Shown here piece after piece: positions 7,487-8,013 of a DNA stretch of 8,013 nt. A program made the translations under genes and the position numbers. Each line of letters begins with the position of its first letter. The first letter of the stretch is position 1. The notes beneath the pieces were generated by a model. The model had not been told where the DNA came from and searched no databases. It saw only the letters and a program-made list of their open reading frames with translations. This stretch comes from an uncultured Flammeovirgaceae bacterium (GTDB lineage Bacteria > Bacteroidota > Bacteroidia > Cytophagales > Cyclobacteriaceae): positions 1-8,013 of the forward strand of contig CAKZPJ010000222.1 in the NCBI GenBank assembly GCA_937138955.1. The letters are read 5' to 3'.

Positions 7487-7502
7487 ATGCAAGCGATTGC
7501 AT
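7487..7502. promoter_or_regulatory. Candidate LacI-family operator
   Basis: The sequence ATGCAA-GCGA-TTGCAT has perfect 6-bp arms around a centre that contains CG, giving TGCAA-n-CG-n-TTGCA. Operators of many LacI-family regulators (for example PurR-like and sugar-responsive types) have this form of half-site with a central CG. It lies 80 nt upstream of the TrpF-like start and 99 nt upstream of the 79-residue protein start. No LacI-family gene is in the window, so the assignment rests on motif shape only. Confidence 0.35.
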
Positions 7503-7519
7503 GTATGAATAGGGATAAC

Positions 7520-7531
7520 AAAATGCATTTT
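7520..7531. repeat. 12-nt perfect palindrome AAAATGCATTTT
   Basis: A self-complementary 12-mer sharing the TGCA core with the dyad at 7487-7502. The two centres are 31 bp apart, close to three helical turns. It could be a second binding site on the same DNA face, or chance in AT-rich DNA. It overlaps a partial -7-like match (7526-7533). Confidence 0.25.
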
Positions 7532-7582
7532 TGTTTTGTTTAATATTGCTTAAATAAAAATAAACATTATTTTTACTAGCCT

Positions 7583-8013
7583 ATGGCTCTCAAAACCACA
7601 GTAAAAGTAGGAAGCATCAATAACTTGAGCGACGCCCGCTATTGCGCGGGAATAGGTGTAGATATTCTGGGGTTTTGCTTCGAGTCTACCCACGAAAAAT
7701 TCATTGAACCAACCACATTTTTAGCTCTTAGTGAGTGGTTATCAGGAGTACAGTATATGGCTGAGTTTCCTACATATTCCTTTCAACAGATAGAAAAAAC
7801 GCTAGCACTTTATGAAAAAGTACAGCACATTCAATCCAGTAATTCGCAGGAATTAACTTTGCTACAAACCAGAGAAGAATCTGCTTCTTTTTGCCTAGAG
7901 GCGGATAACTATAGCTCGTTGGGCGAAATAGCGGACGAACTACAGGCCTACCAACAAAAGGTTACTTATTTTGTACTCGAGAACTCTCATGGTTCCGCCC
8001 ATCTAACCGTAGA
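7583..8013 (+). CDS. TrpF-like (phosphoribosylanthranilate isomerase-like) barrel protein with degenerate active site, 3' end cut
   Basis: An open frame of 143 codons from ATG 7583 runs off the right edge. The N-terminus VKVGSINNLSDARYCAGIGVDILGFCFES (residues 7-35) matches the start of TrpF-family barrels, which read K-[IV]-C-G-[IL]-T, then DA, then GAD-x-LGF-x-F. The later segment KVQHIQSSNSQEL (79-91) sits where TrpF has VQLHGDE, and YFVLENS (129-135) where TrpF has a LLDS-like strand. TrpF isomerises N-(5'-phosphoribosyl)anthranilate in tryptophan synthesis using a cysteine in KICG as general base and an aspartate in the LLD strand as general acid. Here the cysteine position is Gly10 (KVGS) and the aspartate appears to be Glu133, so normal TrpF activity is doubtful. 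I therefore give no trpF symbol. It is transcribed divergently from the minus-strand cluster, and no other trp gene is visible. The family is inferred from pattern; the missing C-terminus would hold the phosphate-binding GG motif. Confidence 0.75.
   Translation, partial: MALKTTVKVGSINNLSDARYCAGIGVDILGFCFESTHEKFIEPTTFLALSEWLSGVQYMAEFPTYSFQQIEKTLALYEKVQHIQSSNSQELTLLQTREESASFCLEADNYSSLGEIADELQAYQQKVTYFVLENSHGSAHLTV

Larger units (their letters stand above)
7388..7582. promoter_or_regulatory. Divergent intergenic promoter region
   Basis: This 195-nt AT-rich stretch separates the start codons of the 79-residue protein (minus) and the TrpF-like protein (plus), so it must hold promoters for both directions unless one gene is read from far away. 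I see partial matches to the Bacteroidota -7 element TAnnTTTG on the plus strand (CATTTTTG at 7526-7533, TAATATTG at 7541-7548), but no well-spaced -33 TTTG/TTG for either, so exact promoters are not assigned. Three dyads inside it are listed separately. Confidence 0.55.

Noticed and set aside
1..8013. Mobile element, CRISPR array, tRNA or rRNA
   Set aside because: No transposase or integrase frame, regularly spaced repeats, or RNA gene signature was seen on either strand; genes are densely packed with uniform composition.

Overview
The window looks like a chromosomal segment from a member of the Bacteroidota, most likely a marine or environmental Cytophagales-type bacterium. The evidence is a secreted subtilase with a C-terminal type IX secretion (T9SS) sorting domain, a TonB-dependent receptor with an N-terminal carboxypeptidase-regulatory-like domain, a large AsmA-like envelope protein, a Bacteroidota-style lipoprotein, moderately AT-rich DNA, and start codons without clear Shine-Dalgarno sequences. 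The genus cannot be fixed from the sequence alone.

Layout. Positions 1-7387 are a tight run of minus-strand genes, read from right to left. They are a small acidic 79-residue protein (7387-7148), a putative lipoprotein (7053-6343), a T9SS-exported S8 serine peptidase (6359-4686), ribulose-phosphate 3-epimerase Rpe (4681-4025), a TonB-dependent receptor (4028-1641) and an AsmA/DUF748-like membrane-anchored protein (from 1580, running off the left edge). From the lipoprotein to the receptor the junctions are a 17-nt overlap, a 4-nt gap and a 4-nt ATGA overlap. These four genes are therefore very probably one transcript, and the AsmA-like gene may join it across a 60-nt gap. On the plus strand, from 7583 off the right edge, is a divergently transcribed TrpF-like (phosphoribosylanthranilate isomerase-like) protein that appears to have lost the catalytic cysteine.

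The 195-nt AT-rich region between the divergent genes (7388-7582) is the only substantial non-coding stretch. It holds three near or perfect dyads. One (7487-7502) has the half-site and central CG arrangement typical of LacI-family operators. No stretch over 300 nt lacks a gene.

How the genes may work together: the minus-strand cluster is mostly envelope and secretion related (surface or secreted protease, lipoprotein, outer-membrane transporter, AsmA-like protein), with the housekeeping pentose-phosphate enzyme Rpe embedded in it. No SusD partner accompanies the receptor, so it is not a classical SusCD glycan locus. I see no mobile element, CRISPR array, tRNA or rRNA, and no clearly new defence or biosynthetic system. 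The most unusual points are the active-site-degenerate TrpF-like protein and the dyad-rich divergent promoter region.
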